NCBI GenBank assembly: GCA_016933255.1
Contig: JAFGBF010000003.1
Coordinates: 1 to 64,000, forward strand
DNA: 64,000 nucleotides
Source of the DNA: Candidatus Krumholzibacteriota bacterium
Lineage (GTDB): Bacteria > Krumholzibacteriota > Krumholzibacteriia > Krumholzibacteriales > Krumholzibacteriaceae
Direction: 5' to 3'
A model generated the notes under the pieces. The model did no database searches. It worked only from the letters and a program-made list of their open reading frames with translations, and had not been told where the DNA came from. Positions 8,120 through 16,871 of the stretch are shown here, piece by piece; positions within the stretch are counted from its first letter, which is position 1; each line of letters opens with the position of its first letter. Position numbers and translations under genes: made by a program.

Positions 8120-9202
8120 ATGAGGATAGGAGTGCTGACCGGAGGCGGCGACGCCCCCGGGCTGAATCCGGCTATAGCAGGAATCGTTGAAAAGGCGTCT
8201 GTGTATGGATACAGCATAATAGGGTTGAAAAGGGGCTGGGAAGCTCTTTCTATAGAGGATAACAGGAATCACATCGTCGAACTTGGTCCGGAGATAATAA
8301 GGGAATACAGCAGGCTTGGAGGAAGCAAGCTTCTTTGCAGCAGGACAAATCCTGTCTCTGAAAAAAACGACAGGACAGACCTTGTGATAAAGAACGTAAA
8401 AAAACTCAAACTTGATGCTCTGATAGCGATAGGCGGCGATGACACTCTGGGAGCGGGCGCTGTACTTGCCGAACGCGGTCTGCAGGTCGTGGGGATCCCC
8501 AAGACGATAGACCGCGATCTTGCGGGAACGGAATATTCGCTTGGCTATGATACGGCTCTCAACGTGATCACCGAGTGTGCCGAAAAGATCGCTCATTCCG
8601 CTGAATCTCACCAGACGATCTTTTTTCTCGAAGTGATGGGGAGGCATGCCGGGTGGCTCGCTCTAAGGGGGGGAGAAGCTGCTTTTGCCGATATTATTCT
8701 CATACCAGAGTACGAATTTACGCTGGACAAGCTTGCGTCGGTCATTCAGGCAAAGCTCGATTTCAGCAGCAAGCTGGGATTTGATCACAGGTACAAGATC
8801 ATTATCGTGTCGGAGGGAGCGCATATTGCGGGCGAGGAAGAAGTGAGAAAAGATGCGAAAATCGACGAATTCGGGCATTACAGCCTTGGTGGTGTCGGCA
8901 ATTATTTAAAAGGGCTCATGGAGCACAGGTTCAGCCATACAAGGTATTCGGCGCTTACCTATCTGCAAAGAGGAGCGCCTCCATCCCAGAAAGACAGGCA
9001 GGCCGGACGGCGTTTCGGCAATAATGCAGTGGAGCTGATAAGAAACGGGGATACGGGGTATATGGTATCGGTACTTCGTTCGAAGCACACAAAAGTGCCG
9101 TTGTCAGAGATCAAAAATTCTCCAAGCCTTGTAGATGTCGATAAATATTATGATACTGATAAATTAAACGTCAAATTGAAGTGGGTCGACAGGGAATACT
9201 GA
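8120..9202 (+). CDS. pfp: 6-phosphofructokinase, PPi-dependent type
   Basis: This 360-residue protein phosphorylates fructose 6-phosphate in glycolysis. GGGDAPGLN (residues 8-16) is the family start motif. GGDDT has Asp108 where ATP enzymes have Gly, and PKTIDRD has Lys128. This Asp/Lys pair is the established mark of pyrophosphate-using enzymes, which act reversibly. MGRHAGW and the later PPSQKDRQAG segment (family form RGGXPSAXDR) fit the substrate pocket. Arg132 replaces the usual Asn in TIDND, which is unusual. The start at 8120 has GGAGAGG upstream; an in-frame TTG at 8087 lacks a site. It converges on the RNA methyltransferase gene. Confidence 0.9.
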   Translation: MRIGVLTGGGDAPGLNPAIAGIVEKASVYGYSIIGLKRGWEALSIEDNRNHIVELGPEIIREYSRLGGSKLLCSRTNPVSEKNDRTDLVIKNVKKLKLDALIAIGGDDTLGAGAVLAERGLQVVGIPKTIDRDLAGTEYSLGYDTALNVITECAEKIAHSAESHQTIFFLEVMGRHAGWLALRGGEAAFADIILIPEYEFTLDKLASVIQAKLDFSSKLGFDHRYKIIIVSEGAHIAGEEEVRKDAKIDEFGHYSLGGVGNYLKGLMEHRFSHTRYSALTYLQRGAPPSQKDRQAGRRFGNNAVELIRNGDTGYMVSVLRSKHTKVPLSEIKNSPSLVDVDKYYDTDKLNVKLKWVDREY

Positions 9203-9244
9203 AATATCGGCAGTACGCCCGGCAGAAGTGTCACACCGGTTTAC

Positions 9245-10396
9245 TTATTGCCTGCGCAGCAATCCTATCGTCTCGATATGGAAAGTGCCAGGGAACATAT
9301 CGATAAGCCTTACACCGGACAGGATATATCCCGTATCGATCAGTTTGGCCACGTCTCTTGAGAATGTAGGGGGTTCGCAGGAGACGATGATTATTTCGTC
9401 AGGCCGGAGCCTGATGATCCCTTTCATCGCGGAATCAGGAATACCGGATCGTGGAGGGTCGGCGATCAGGATATCCGCTTCCCGTACCCTGTGTATCTCA
9501 TCTTCGGCTCTTCCTTTTCTAAATCTGACATTTCCAATCTTGTTCAGTTTCAATGCAGCCGAAGCGTTTTTTACCGCCTGGGGGTCGCGTTCTATTCCGA
9601 TCACTTCATCCGCGATCCGGGAAAAAGGAAGAGTGAAAAAACCGACTCCGCAGTAGAGATCTACAAGTTTTCTTGCCGTACCGCGGGGAAGTGAGACGAC
9701 TGTTTTTACAAGATCGTCATTCATCAGCGTGTTGACCTGAAAGAAAGATTCCGGAGTGACGGGGAAATTATACCCCGCTGCCTCCATAAGGATATCAGGA
9801 GGACTGATTATATCGTCCAGCCCCCAGAAATGAACCATTCCGTATCTGTCGATCCGCACTCTAACTTCTCTTCCTGGAACGCGTGAAGTTTCAGGGATGC
9901 CGGATATCTTCTCTCTCACCTTTTCAGGGAGCAGAAGACACCCTTCTTCCGGGAAGGGGACGACAGTATTTGATCCACTCATCCTGAATCCGGGCCTGCC
10001 TTCGCTATCGAACCAGAAAACAGCGTGGTTTCTATACCCTTTTCGAGATGGTGATCCGGTGATATTTTCTATTCCGGTCTTTATTTTTCCGATCTTTGAG
10101 AGGTTTTCTAAAACAGTCTCTTTCTTAACTTCAAGTTCGTCTGCATAGCTCATATGAAGAAGATGGCATCCCCCGCATATTCCAAAAACTGGGCATTCGG
10201 GCGTGATCCGGGCTGGAGAGGGTTCCAATATCCTCGACACCTCTCCAAAGAGGCATTTCTTTTTGGCCTCTGTGACCTTGAATTCAACGATATCTCCCGG
10301 AGCCGTATACGGGATGAACAGGGTCTTGCCATCGTGATGGGTAAGGCCGAGGCCTCCGTATACTACTTTTTTGATCTTTACCGTCTGCCCGTCCAT
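9245..10396 (-). CDS. RlmD/TrmA-family RNA (uracil-5-)-methyltransferase with Fe-S cluster
   Basis: The 383-residue protein has an N-terminal TRAM domain (1-60), an iron-sulfur ligand set (Cys68, Cys74, Cys77 in the CPVFGICGGC run, and probably Cys153), and a C-terminal SAM-binding Rossmann domain (DLYCGVGFFT near 240). The catalytic cysteine is Cys340 in VSCEPPTFSRD, equivalent to the SCNPAT motif. The family makes 5-methyluridine in 23S rRNA or tRNA; the four-cysteine pattern points to the RlmC/RlmD side. I cannot tell which uridine is the target. Only 42 nt separate it from the convergent PFK gene, with no clear terminator. Confidence 0.88.
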   Translation of the reverse strand: MDGQTVKIKKVVYGGLGLTHHDGKTLFIPYTAPGDIVEFKVTEAKKKCLFGEVSRILEPSPARITPECPVFGICGGCHLLHMSYADELEVKKETVLENLSKIGKIKTGIENITGSPSRKGYRNHAVFWFDSEGRPGFRMSGSNTVVPFPEEGCLLLPEKVREKISGIPETSRVPGREVRVRIDRYGMVHFWGLDDIISPPDILMEAAGYNFPVTPESFFQVNTLMNDDLVKTVVSLPRGTARKLVDLYCGVGFFTLPFSRIADEVIGIERDPQAVKNASAALKLNKIGNVRFRKGRAEDEIHRVREADILIADPPRSGIPDSAMKGIIRLRPDEIIIVSCEPPTFSRDVAKLIDTGYILSGVRLIDMFPGTFHIETIGLLRRQ

Positions 10397-10438
10397 CTGA
10401 TCTCCTTCTGCACAGCCGATTCACCTTCTTGTTTTATA

Positions 10439-10468
10439 TTGAACAATGGCATAAGTAAAGACTATTAT
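10439..10468 (+). promoter_or_regulatory. Candidate promoter of the glycosyltransferase/DegT operon
   Basis: TTGAAC (10439-10444), an 18-nt spacer and TATTAT (10463-10468) give 4/6 and 5/6 matches to the sigma70 consensus. The predicted start near 10475 leaves a leader of about 38 nt before the first glycosyltransferase. Confidence 0.5.
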
Positions 10469-10512
10469 CTGGGGGTATGAGGAATATGTGATTTTGACCT
10501 TTACAGGATAGG

Positions 10513-11730
10513 ATGCTTGCGGTGCGGATAGGAATGGTTCTGAAAGGAAAGATACCTCCTGCCGATATAAGGGTGGAGAAGGAAGCGTTGACTCTCCGAT
10601 CTGAAGGGCACGAAGTCCATCTGCTCCTGGAAAGGGGAGCGGGAGAGCAGCAGAAAGAGGTTCTCGACGGAATAGATCTCTTTCGGGGGATCGAGATGGG
10701 AAAGATAAGAGAAAAATGGCACAGGTACACATTCTCTTTTACATTCAGGGATCCTATGTGGAGGAAAGCGATCCGTGATTTTGTAATATCCCGCCGTATA
10801 GAGGTGCTTCACATTCACGATCTTCCTCTCGTCGGTGAGGCTGTGACAGTCGCGAGTGAACTCGGGATCCCGGTCGTTGCCGATATGCATGAGAACTATC
10901 CCGGCGGTTTGCAGGTATGGTACACGAGCAGGTTCAAAAAGAAGACGATCTACAATTTTAAAAGATGGGCCCGATATGAACGCATTATTCTCGCAAGGGC
11001 AGATGCAGTCATCGCCGTGATCGAGGAATCCAGGGAACGTATCAAGAAGCTGGGGATCCCGGCGGAAAAGATCTTTGTCGTACCCAATACCGCTCATGTC
11101 GAGAGGATAAATATCCCCCTTGACCCCGAGATAACAGGACGTTATGAAGGGCGCTTTATGGTCTCATACATCGGCGGGTTTGCTCCTCACAGGGGGCTTG
11201 ATATTGTCATTCGGTCACTTCCCGAGCTCAGGGACGAGGTGCCTGAATTGAAAGTCGTTCTTGTGGGAAACAGGAACAGACCTTATATGGATTACCTTAA
11301 AAAACTGGCGGATCGCTCCGGGTGCAGAGATATGGTAGAGATGCCGGGGTGGCAGCCTTTTGAAAAGATCTGGAGCTATATTGATTCAAGTTCCGTATGC
11401 CTTGTCCCGCATTCCCGAAATCCCCATACCGACACGACTATCCCTCATAAGATATTTCAGTACATGATGCTTAAGAAACCGGTGATTGTCAGTGATTGTC
11501 CCCCGTTAAAAAGGATTATCGAAGATGCCGGAGGCGGGCTGGTCTTTAAACATGATTCGCCGCATGAACTCGCACTGGCCATGGTCAAGCTGTATAAAGA
11601 TGATGGGCTGCGGAGAAGCATGGGGGAGTCGGGCAGGAAGGCTTTCCTTGACCGATACAACTGGGACAGTACAAGCGGCGATCTGAAAAGATTATACGGA
11701 GATCTTGCGGACAGGAGAAAAGAGATATAA
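10513..11730 (+). CDS. Glycosyltransferase, GT4 family
   Basis: The 405-residue protein has the GT-B layout. An N-terminal nucleotide-fold half begins VRIGMVLKGKIPPADIRVE with HIHDLPLVGEA and ADMHENYP. The C-terminal half contains SYIGGFAPHRGLD, WQPFEKIWSYID and an HSRNPHTDTTIPHKIFQYM sugar-nucleotide region. GT4 enzymes transfer sugars with retention of configuration; donor and acceptor are not readable. A GTG at 10522 could be the true start because AGGATAGGA is better spaced from it (8 nt) than from ATG 10513. The stop overlaps the DegT gene start by one base, so the two are translationally linked. Confidence 0.86.
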   Translation: MLAVRIGMVLKGKIPPADIRVEKEALTLRSEGHEVHLLLERGAGEQQKEVLDGIDLFRGIEMGKIREKWHRYTFSFTFRDPMWRKAIRDFVISRRIEVLHIHDLPLVGEAVTVASELGIPVVADMHENYPGGLQVWYTSRFKKKTIYNFKRWARYERIILARADAVIAVIEESRERIKKLGIPAEKIFVVPNTAHVERINIPLDPEITGRYEGRFMVSYIGGFAPHRGLDIVIRSLPELRDEVPELKVVLVGNRNRPYMDYLKKLADRSGCRDMVEMPGWQPFEKIWSYIDSSSVCLVPHSRNPHTDTTIPHKIFQYMMLKKPVIVSDCPPLKRIIEDAGGGLVFKHDSPHELALAMVKLYKDDGLRRSMGESGRKAFLDRYNWDSTSGDLKRLYGDLADRRKEI

Positions 11731-12842
11731 TGGAAGTAAGGTTGCTCGATCTGATATCGCAGTATGATGGAATCAGGAGCGAGATCGAAGATGCCGTAAA
11801 GAATGTCCTCGAGTCGCAGTATTTCATACTTGGTCCTAAGGTCGAAGAATTCGAAAAGACCGTTGCAGGCTATTGCGGGGTCTCATACGGAGTCGGTGTC
11901 GCATCAGGATCGGATGCGATCCTACTTTCTCTCATGGCTCTCGGGACAGGCCCGGGGGATGAAGTCATTACTACTCCATACACATTTTTTTCAACGGTAA
12001 GTTCGATTTCGAGGCTTGGCGCGACACCTGTCATGGTAGATATCGATCCGGAAACATATAATATCGATCCCGGGCAGGTGGCGGGAGCGGTTACCGGGAA
12101 AACGAAAGCGATCCTTCCCGTACATCTTTTCGGCCAGACGGCTGATATGGATCGTATTAATGAAATGGCTTCCGAAAGAGGGATAAAGGTGATCGAGGAC
12201 GCGTGTCAATCTATCGGAGCGACATACAAAGGGCGAAAGGCAGGTTCGCTTGGAAACGCCGGATGTTTCTCATTTTTCCCTTCGAAGAATCTGGGTGGAT
12301 GCGGAGATGGAGGGATGATCGTGACCGATGATGAGGAGTTCGCCTCAAACTGCCGGATGTTGAGGAATCATGGAGGCCGCGAGCGGTATTATCATGACGT
12401 CATCGGGATAAACAGCAGGCTCGACGCCATCCAGGCGGCTGTTCTGGCGGTCAAGATGAAGTATCTGGACGGTTGGAGCAGCGGGCGGAGAAAAAACGCG
12501 GAATACTACGGCAGGGAACTGTCCGGAATAAATGGCATTTCGACCCCTGTTATTGCAGAAGGGAATGTCAGCATTTTTAATCAGTATGTAGTAAGAGCCA
12601 GGGATCGCGATGGCCTGAAGAGATGGCTTGGCGAAAACGGGATCGGATGCGAGATCTATTATCCTGTTCCACTTCATCTGCAGAAGTGCTTCAGCTATCT
12701 GGGGGGCAGAGAAGGGGATCTCCCGATAGCGGAAAAAGCTGCAAAAGAGACACTGGCCCTTCCGATCTACACCGAACTGACAGAAACGGAAAAGGCTCAC
12801 GTGAAAGATATGATCAAAGAATTTATGGAAGGCTTAGACTGA
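11730..12842 (+). CDS. DegT/DnrJ/EryC1/StrS-family sugar aminotransferase
   Basis: This 370-residue PLP enzyme aminates keto-sugar nucleotides for surface polysaccharide. Recognisable parts are LLDLISQYDGIR at the N-terminus, ASGSDAILLSLMALG (phosphate binding, near 58-72), VIEDACQSIGA with Asp157, and FFPSKNLGG with the PLP lysine at 186, followed by GDGGMIVTDD. Near the end, YYPVPLHLQKCFSYLG is typical of the family. It sits between two glycosyltransferases and starts within the stop codon of the first, which fits making an amino sugar for the same glycan. Confidence 0.93.
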   Translation: MEVRLLDLISQYDGIRSEIEDAVKNVLESQYFILGPKVEEFEKTVAGYCGVSYGVGVASGSDAILLSLMALGTGPGDEVITTPYTFFSTVSSISRLGATPVMVDIDPETYNIDPGQVAGAVTGKTKAILPVHLFGQTADMDRINEMASERGIKVIEDACQSIGATYKGRKAGSLGNAGCFSFFPSKNLGGCGDGGMIVTDDEEFASNCRMLRNHGGRERYYHDVIGINSRLDAIQAAVLAVKMKYLDGWSSGRRKNAEYYGRELSGINGISTPVIAEGNVSIFNQYVVRARDRDGLKRWLGENGIGCEIYYPVPLHLQKCFSYLGGREGDLPIAEKAAKETLALPIYTELTETEKAHVKDMIKEFMEGLD

Positions 12843-12879
12843 CCCTGGCAGGGGTGAGCTGAAAGGGGTCGGGTACGGT

Positions 12880-14019
12880 TTGAAGGTTGTCTGTTTCTCC
12901 GAGATACAGTGGCGGTATGTCAGGACCAGGAAACAGCAGATTTTGAGCCGTTTCCCTGCTGATTGGGAGATACTTTTCCTCTCCAGCGTCGTCGCAGGAA
13001 AAAAGAATAATTTCAGGCCGATAAAAGACGGCAGAGTCACGCATCTCTGCATTCCTGTCTTTAAAAATTTTCCGCAGAAAAGAGTCAGAAAGATCTTTTC
13101 ACTCCTTCCAGTAAGGTTCCTGTGGAATATAGTCCTGTTGATATGGGTCAAAGCCGTCCTTGGTATAACCGGGTTTTCCGGGCGGAAAAGGGTGTTTTAT
13201 GTCTCTAATATCTATTATTCTGCGATCCTTTCCTTTTTCCCCCGGAGTCTTATGCTCTATGACTGCAATGATGATCCGATGGAGTTCCCCGATGCTCCGG
13301 AATGGGCGGAGGGATATTTTAATAGGCTGGTTTCCACGGCGGATACGATCGTAGCAGTGAGCCGGGGCCTCGTCGGCAGGTTGAACGGCCTCGGCAGGGA
13401 AGATATCCATTATATAGGGAATGGTGTTGATTATCAGGTCTTTATGAAGGCGATAGCTTCTGGTGAACCTGAAGAGATGAAAGGGTTCAAGAGGCCCCTG
13501 CTGGGATACTCGGGGGCTATAGCGCCATGGTTCGATATGGAAACTCTGGATATGGTAGCAGAGGCTTTCCAGGACGCCTCGATCGTTCTTTTCGGCCCAC
13601 TCTTCGAGCCGAGGAGGGAAGAACTCGAATCCCTGGCAGAAAAGAGAGGTAATATATATTATCTCGGATCGCTGCCGTATGAAAGGCTGGGGGCATATAT
13701 AGCGTCTCTCGATGTTTCGATGATACCTTTGCAGATGAACAGATTGATGCGTATGGCTGATCCGAACAAACTGTATGAATATGCCGCGGCGGAAAAACCG
13801 ATAGTAACCTATAAATTCGCGAAAGAGATGGAAGAGCTATCAGATTTTGTATATCTTGCCGAGACAAAGGATGAGTTTGTCTCGGCGATACGCCTCGCAC
13901 TGGAAAAAGGAGCGAATAAGGAAAAGCTGGGAGAATTTGCCAGAAGGTGCAGCTGGCAGGCTCGTGCTGACGAGATGGTATCGCTTATCGAATCGAAGGT
14001 TCCGACAACGGGTGAATGA
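12880..14019 (+). CDS. GT-B glycosyltransferase (GT4-like)
   Basis: The 379-residue protein begins at a TTG with AAAGGGG upstream. It shows GT-B features: MLYDCNDDPMEF (a donor-side acidic motif common in this subgroup), IVAVSRGLVGRL, VHYIGNGVDYQVF-like text (IHYIGNGVDYQVF), LLGYSGAIAPWFDMETL and PNKLYEYAAAEKPIVTY. That last run corresponds to the E-x7-E-type nucleotide-sugar site. The protein is probably cytoplasmic and acts on the same glycan as its neighbours. The donor is unknown. Only 37 nt follow the DegT stop. Confidence 0.85.
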   Translation: MKVVCFSEIQWRYVRTRKQQILSRFPADWEILFLSSVVAGKKNNFRPIKDGRVTHLCIPVFKNFPQKRVRKIFSLLPVRFLWNIVLLIWVKAVLGITGFSGRKRVFYVSNIYYSAILSFFPRSLMLYDCNDDPMEFPDAPEWAEGYFNRLVSTADTIVAVSRGLVGRLNGLGREDIHYIGNGVDYQVFMKAIASGEPEEMKGFKRPLLGYSGAIAPWFDMETLDMVAEAFQDASIVLFGPLFEPRREELESLAEKRGNIYYLGSLPYERLGAYIASLDVSMIPLQMNRLMRMADPNKLYEYAAAEKPIVTYKFAKEMEELSDFVYLAETKDEFVSAIRLALEKGANKEKLGEFARRCSWQARADEMVSLIESKVPTTGE

Positions 14020-14029
14020 AGGAGAAACG

Positions 14030-15250
14030 ATGAAATTTAAATCTGCTGCGATCTTCACTGCGTTTGTTTGCGTTTTATCGATCCTGCCTTCCTGCTCCGG
14101 TGAAAGGGAAAATAAGGATCTTTATCTTCTTGAGGAGTATGAATCGGCATCCGGTATCAGCGATCCCGAAAAAAGGGTCGAACGCCTCGGATTGTATATT
14201 GATGCTCATAATTCACACCCTTACAGGATCCTGGCGTATGTAAAGATCATCGAGACGATTGCTTCAGATCTGAATGATCTCGATCGGGCAATGAAACTGT
14301 TTGAAGAGTATTTATCGAAGGAGACCGATCCTTCTGCCAGAGGAGAGCTTCTATACAGGAAATTCGCATACCTGTGGAATTCTGACAGGGATAAGGCTGT
14401 CGATTTTGCCGAGAAGTTGATCGAGGGCGGGGAGAAAGACTACAAACTATTCCTGTATCTGGGATATTACCTGGCGGATTTGGAAGGAAAGTCCGAACTG
14501 GTAGTCAGGACGCTTGAAAAGGCACTTGGAAACACGGAAGATCGATCCAAGAAGAATCATATTCTTTCGGTTCTTGCCGGGTATTACGAGACTGAGAAAA
14601 GGGATAAAGATGCCTATGAGACGGCTCTGCTGGCTTCGGAGTATCCTTTTGCCAATCAGGTGATCGGCCGGTATCTCTGGGAAAATGGTGAACGGGAAGA
14701 GAGTTTGAGAGCTTATATAAGACTTGTCGCCGGAGCGCCGGGGTATGGGCATTATGTTAAGCTCGACAGTCTGTATTCCCTGGTCTATCCCGGGAAGGAC
14801 GACCTTGAGGATAAAATTATTGAGCAGCGTCTTTCTGATGAAGGACCTCTCCCGGAGATGGAGTTCACAGATCTCGAGGGGAAAATATACAAACTCTCCA
14901 GATTCAGGGGGACAAAACTCGTGATCACTGCCTGGAGCCCTACCTGACCTCCGTGTATTGCGGAGTTGCCGCAAATGGAAGAACTTAAAATGGAGGAAGA
15001 AAGACTCGGGTTCAGGATCCTTTTGATAGATTCCAAGGGGATGCTTAAAAAGACACGTGAAATCATTGATGAGAAAAAAGTGACAATTCCTCTTTTGCTC
15101 GACAGTCAGGGGTTTTCAAGAAACAGATTGAACGCGATGTATACTCCCACGACCTTTATTATCGATGAAAAGGGCAGATTAAGGGCAAGACTGGTCGGGG
15201 GGGCGGAAGATTTTGTAAAAGTCGTCACCGACCTTCTCGAAAAACTGTAG
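14030..15250 (+). CDS. Predicted selenoprotein: TPR-like lipoprotein with TlpA-type thioredoxin domain (UPPC), Sec at in-frame TGA 14945-14947
   Basis: The frame from ATG 14030 (AAGGAG upstream) runs 406 residues if the single TGA at 14945 is read through. Residues 1-22 are a lipoprotein signal (Cys22 in LPSC). Residues 40-270 are helical and TPR-like. Residues 280-406 are a TlpA/AhpC-TSA thioredoxin fold: MEFTDLEGKIYKLSRFRGTK, then AWSPT-x-PPCIAELPQME, then YTPTTFIIDEKGR with the cis-Pro. The TGA falls exactly at position 306, the first cysteine of the CPPC motif, giving UPPC with resolving Cys309. A further 101 codons stay open in frame after it. A 6-bp hairpin lies at the right distance for a bacterial SECIS. 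The alternative is a nonsense mutation or read error that removes the redox domain. Confidence 0.83.
14958..14974 (+). promoter_or_regulatory. Candidate bacterial SECIS hairpin
   Basis: TTGCGG (14958-14963) pairs perfectly with CCGCAA (14969-14974) around a five-base loop AGTTG. The loop starts 16 nt after the TGA and has G as its second base. As I recall them, the bacterial SECIS rules are a short stem, a loop of 3-14 nt with G in the first two bases, and 16-37 nt from UGA to the loop. All are met. It lies within coding sequence, as bacterial SECIS elements do. Confidence 0.65.
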
Positions 15251-15275
15251 AAAGAGGCGGCCATGCAGTGTCAGA

Positions 15276-16871
15276 TCATGTATGGCATGGAGTCTCTCTG
15301 GCCATTTCGATCATTCTGGCTGTTTCGTCAAGGGTCTCCATAAGTGATGAATCCATTTTCTGCATCTTGGCGTCTTTTATAAGTTCAAGAGCGTAATCCG
15401 GGTCATTAAGCTCGTTGTGTATCAGCCTTGCCAGGAGGATCGAGGCCCTCGCTGTCGTGTTCGGCGACTCATTGTTTTTGATCACGTATCTGTAGACGTC
15501 GTGCGCCTCGCCATATCTGTTTTCCCCTGTTATCCATTTGGCTATCCGCAGAAGCGGCTGCCCCGATATGACAAGTTCTCTGCAGCCGATCAGTTGATGG
15601 GCAAATTGGGCAGCTTCCGCCATACGTGATTTTATTATAAGGTTTTTGAGTGTACTTTCGCCAAGTGTCTGACAATCTCCGAAGATCCCGTGATCCATAT
15701 ACAAAACCGTTATATCCTGAGCCAGGTTAAGGTCATGAGGCTTTTCCTCTACAAGTTTTGAAAAGATCGGCACAGCTTCCTCAGCCTTGTTTTGACCGAG
15801 CAGCTCACATGCCTTGTTGAAACGAGGATCTCTCAGGACTCCTTCACTTATCTGTTTTTTCTCTACCATCGGATCGATCCATTTTTTCTCTATCCCCGTC
15901 GCCTTTATACTCAGTGCGGTAATAATACCTGCCATGTATCCGGCGATATGAGCAAGATATGCCACCCCGGAGCCGCCTACATTGTCGTAAAGTGATTTAA
16001 GCGCGACTTGCTGAAAAAACCAGAAAGGGAGAAAAACAAAAGCCGGCAAAAAGAAATTTCCCCAGTACGGCCGGATAAAAAAGACAAACAGGTAGAAAAA
16101 TTTGATCTTCGTCATAAAATGCCTGATAGTGAAAGCCCCCATTATTGCTGCTATGGCTCCTGAAGCGCCAATAAGGGGAACAGTCGAGGAAGTATCCTGT
16201 AGACAATGGGCCCAGCCTGCAAAAACCCCGCCCGCGAGATAAAATATAAGAAAAGGAACGCGGCCCCAACTGTCTTCAAGCAGGCATCCGACTACCCACA
16301 GAAAAAGCATATTGCCCAGCAGGTGCCAGATATCACCGTGCAGGAAAAGGTGAGTGATAAAAGTCCAGAATCTGTTCATTTTTCTCGGAACAAGACCGAG
16401 TGAGAATGATGGAAGCCTGGCGAGCACCTTGTCTTCTTTCCCCTTGTATATCTTCCAGTTTCTGAATAGTTCTGATTGTACCGGGGAATCCGAATAATGC
16501 GATTCGCTTCTTGAAAGAAGAAGATCTCCGAATTTTTCAATTTTATCAAAACAGCTGCATGAACCATCGAGAGCCTGATAGATTCCTTCTTCGATCGTGT
16601 AAAACTCTTTTGCGTTGCGGATCTGTGAGATCGCTGAGAGCTGATATTCGTTCAAATCCGTCAGCCCGTATTCATCAGTCTGATTTTCCAGAAGGTAGAG
16701 ATGCACCTGGTCGGCATAAAGTTCGGGATAGACTGTGATGAGTTTTCCGGTGACGTTGCCGCTGCTCATGTTAGATAAAAAATGAACGACAATGCAGGTA
16801 GCGATCAAAGAGATCGTGACAATCGGCTTCAGCGCCAGCGTGCTCTTGGTTCCTATCGGTATAATGATCAT
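15276..16871 (-). CDS. Rhomboid-family intramembrane serine protease with luminal insert and C-terminal TPR region
   Basis: The 531-residue protein has a first membrane helix at about 14-32, then a soluble insert of about 130 residues (40-165) rich in acidic and aromatic residues. The rhomboid core follows: THLFLHGDIWHLLGNM near 173-188, catalytic Ser237 in GASGA, and catalytic His308 in AHIAGYMAG. After the last helix comes about 200 residues of helical repeats resembling TPRs. Rhomboids cut membrane proteins within the bilayer. The start at 16871 is chosen for AAAGGGG 7 nt upstream; a start at 16904 would add 11 polar residues. The 25-nt gap to the convergent selenoprotein gene shows no terminator. 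Confidence 0.9.
   Translation of the reverse strand: MIIIPIGTKSTLALKPIVTISLIATCIVVHFLSNMSSGNVTGKLITVYPELYADQVHLYLLENQTDEYGLTDLNEYQLSAISQIRNAKEFYTIEEGIYQALDGSCSCFDKIEKFGDLLLSRSESHYSDSPVQSELFRNWKIYKGKEDKVLARLPSFSLGLVPRKMNRFWTFITHLFLHGDIWHLLGNMLFLWVVGCLLEDSWGRVPFLIFYLAGGVFAGWAHCLQDTSSTVPLIGASGAIAAIMGAFTIRHFMTKIKFFYLFVFFIRPYWGNFFLPAFVFLPFWFFQQVALKSLYDNVGGSGVAYLAHIAGYMAGIITALSIKATGIEKKWIDPMVEKKQISEGVLRDPRFNKACELLGQNKAEEAVPIFSKLVEEKPHDLNLAQDITVLYMDHGIFGDCQTLGESTLKNLIIKSRMAEAAQFAHQLIGCRELVISGQPLLRIAKWITGENRYGEAHDVYRYVIKNNESPNTTARASILLARLIHNELNDPDYALELIKDAKMQKMDSSLMETLDETARMIEMARETPCHT

Noticed and set aside
7505-8647. 380-codon open frame on the minus strand opposite the thioredoxin and PFK genes
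   Set aside because: It is a shadow of two clearly recognised genes, has no family features, and spans the gap between them.
14945-14947. General reassignment of UGA (for example to Gly or Trp) to explain the in-frame TGA
   Set aside because: Many genes here end in a functional TGA followed by intergenic sequence or another start (for example lepA/hemW and wzz/ligase), and tryptophan is encoded by TGG throughout. Only a local Sec reading or a mutation fits.
14949-14965. CTCCG/CGGAG hairpin as the SECIS element
   Set aside because: Its loop begins only 6 nt after the UGA, closer than known bacterial SECIS loops; the overlapping 14958-14974 hairpin fits better.
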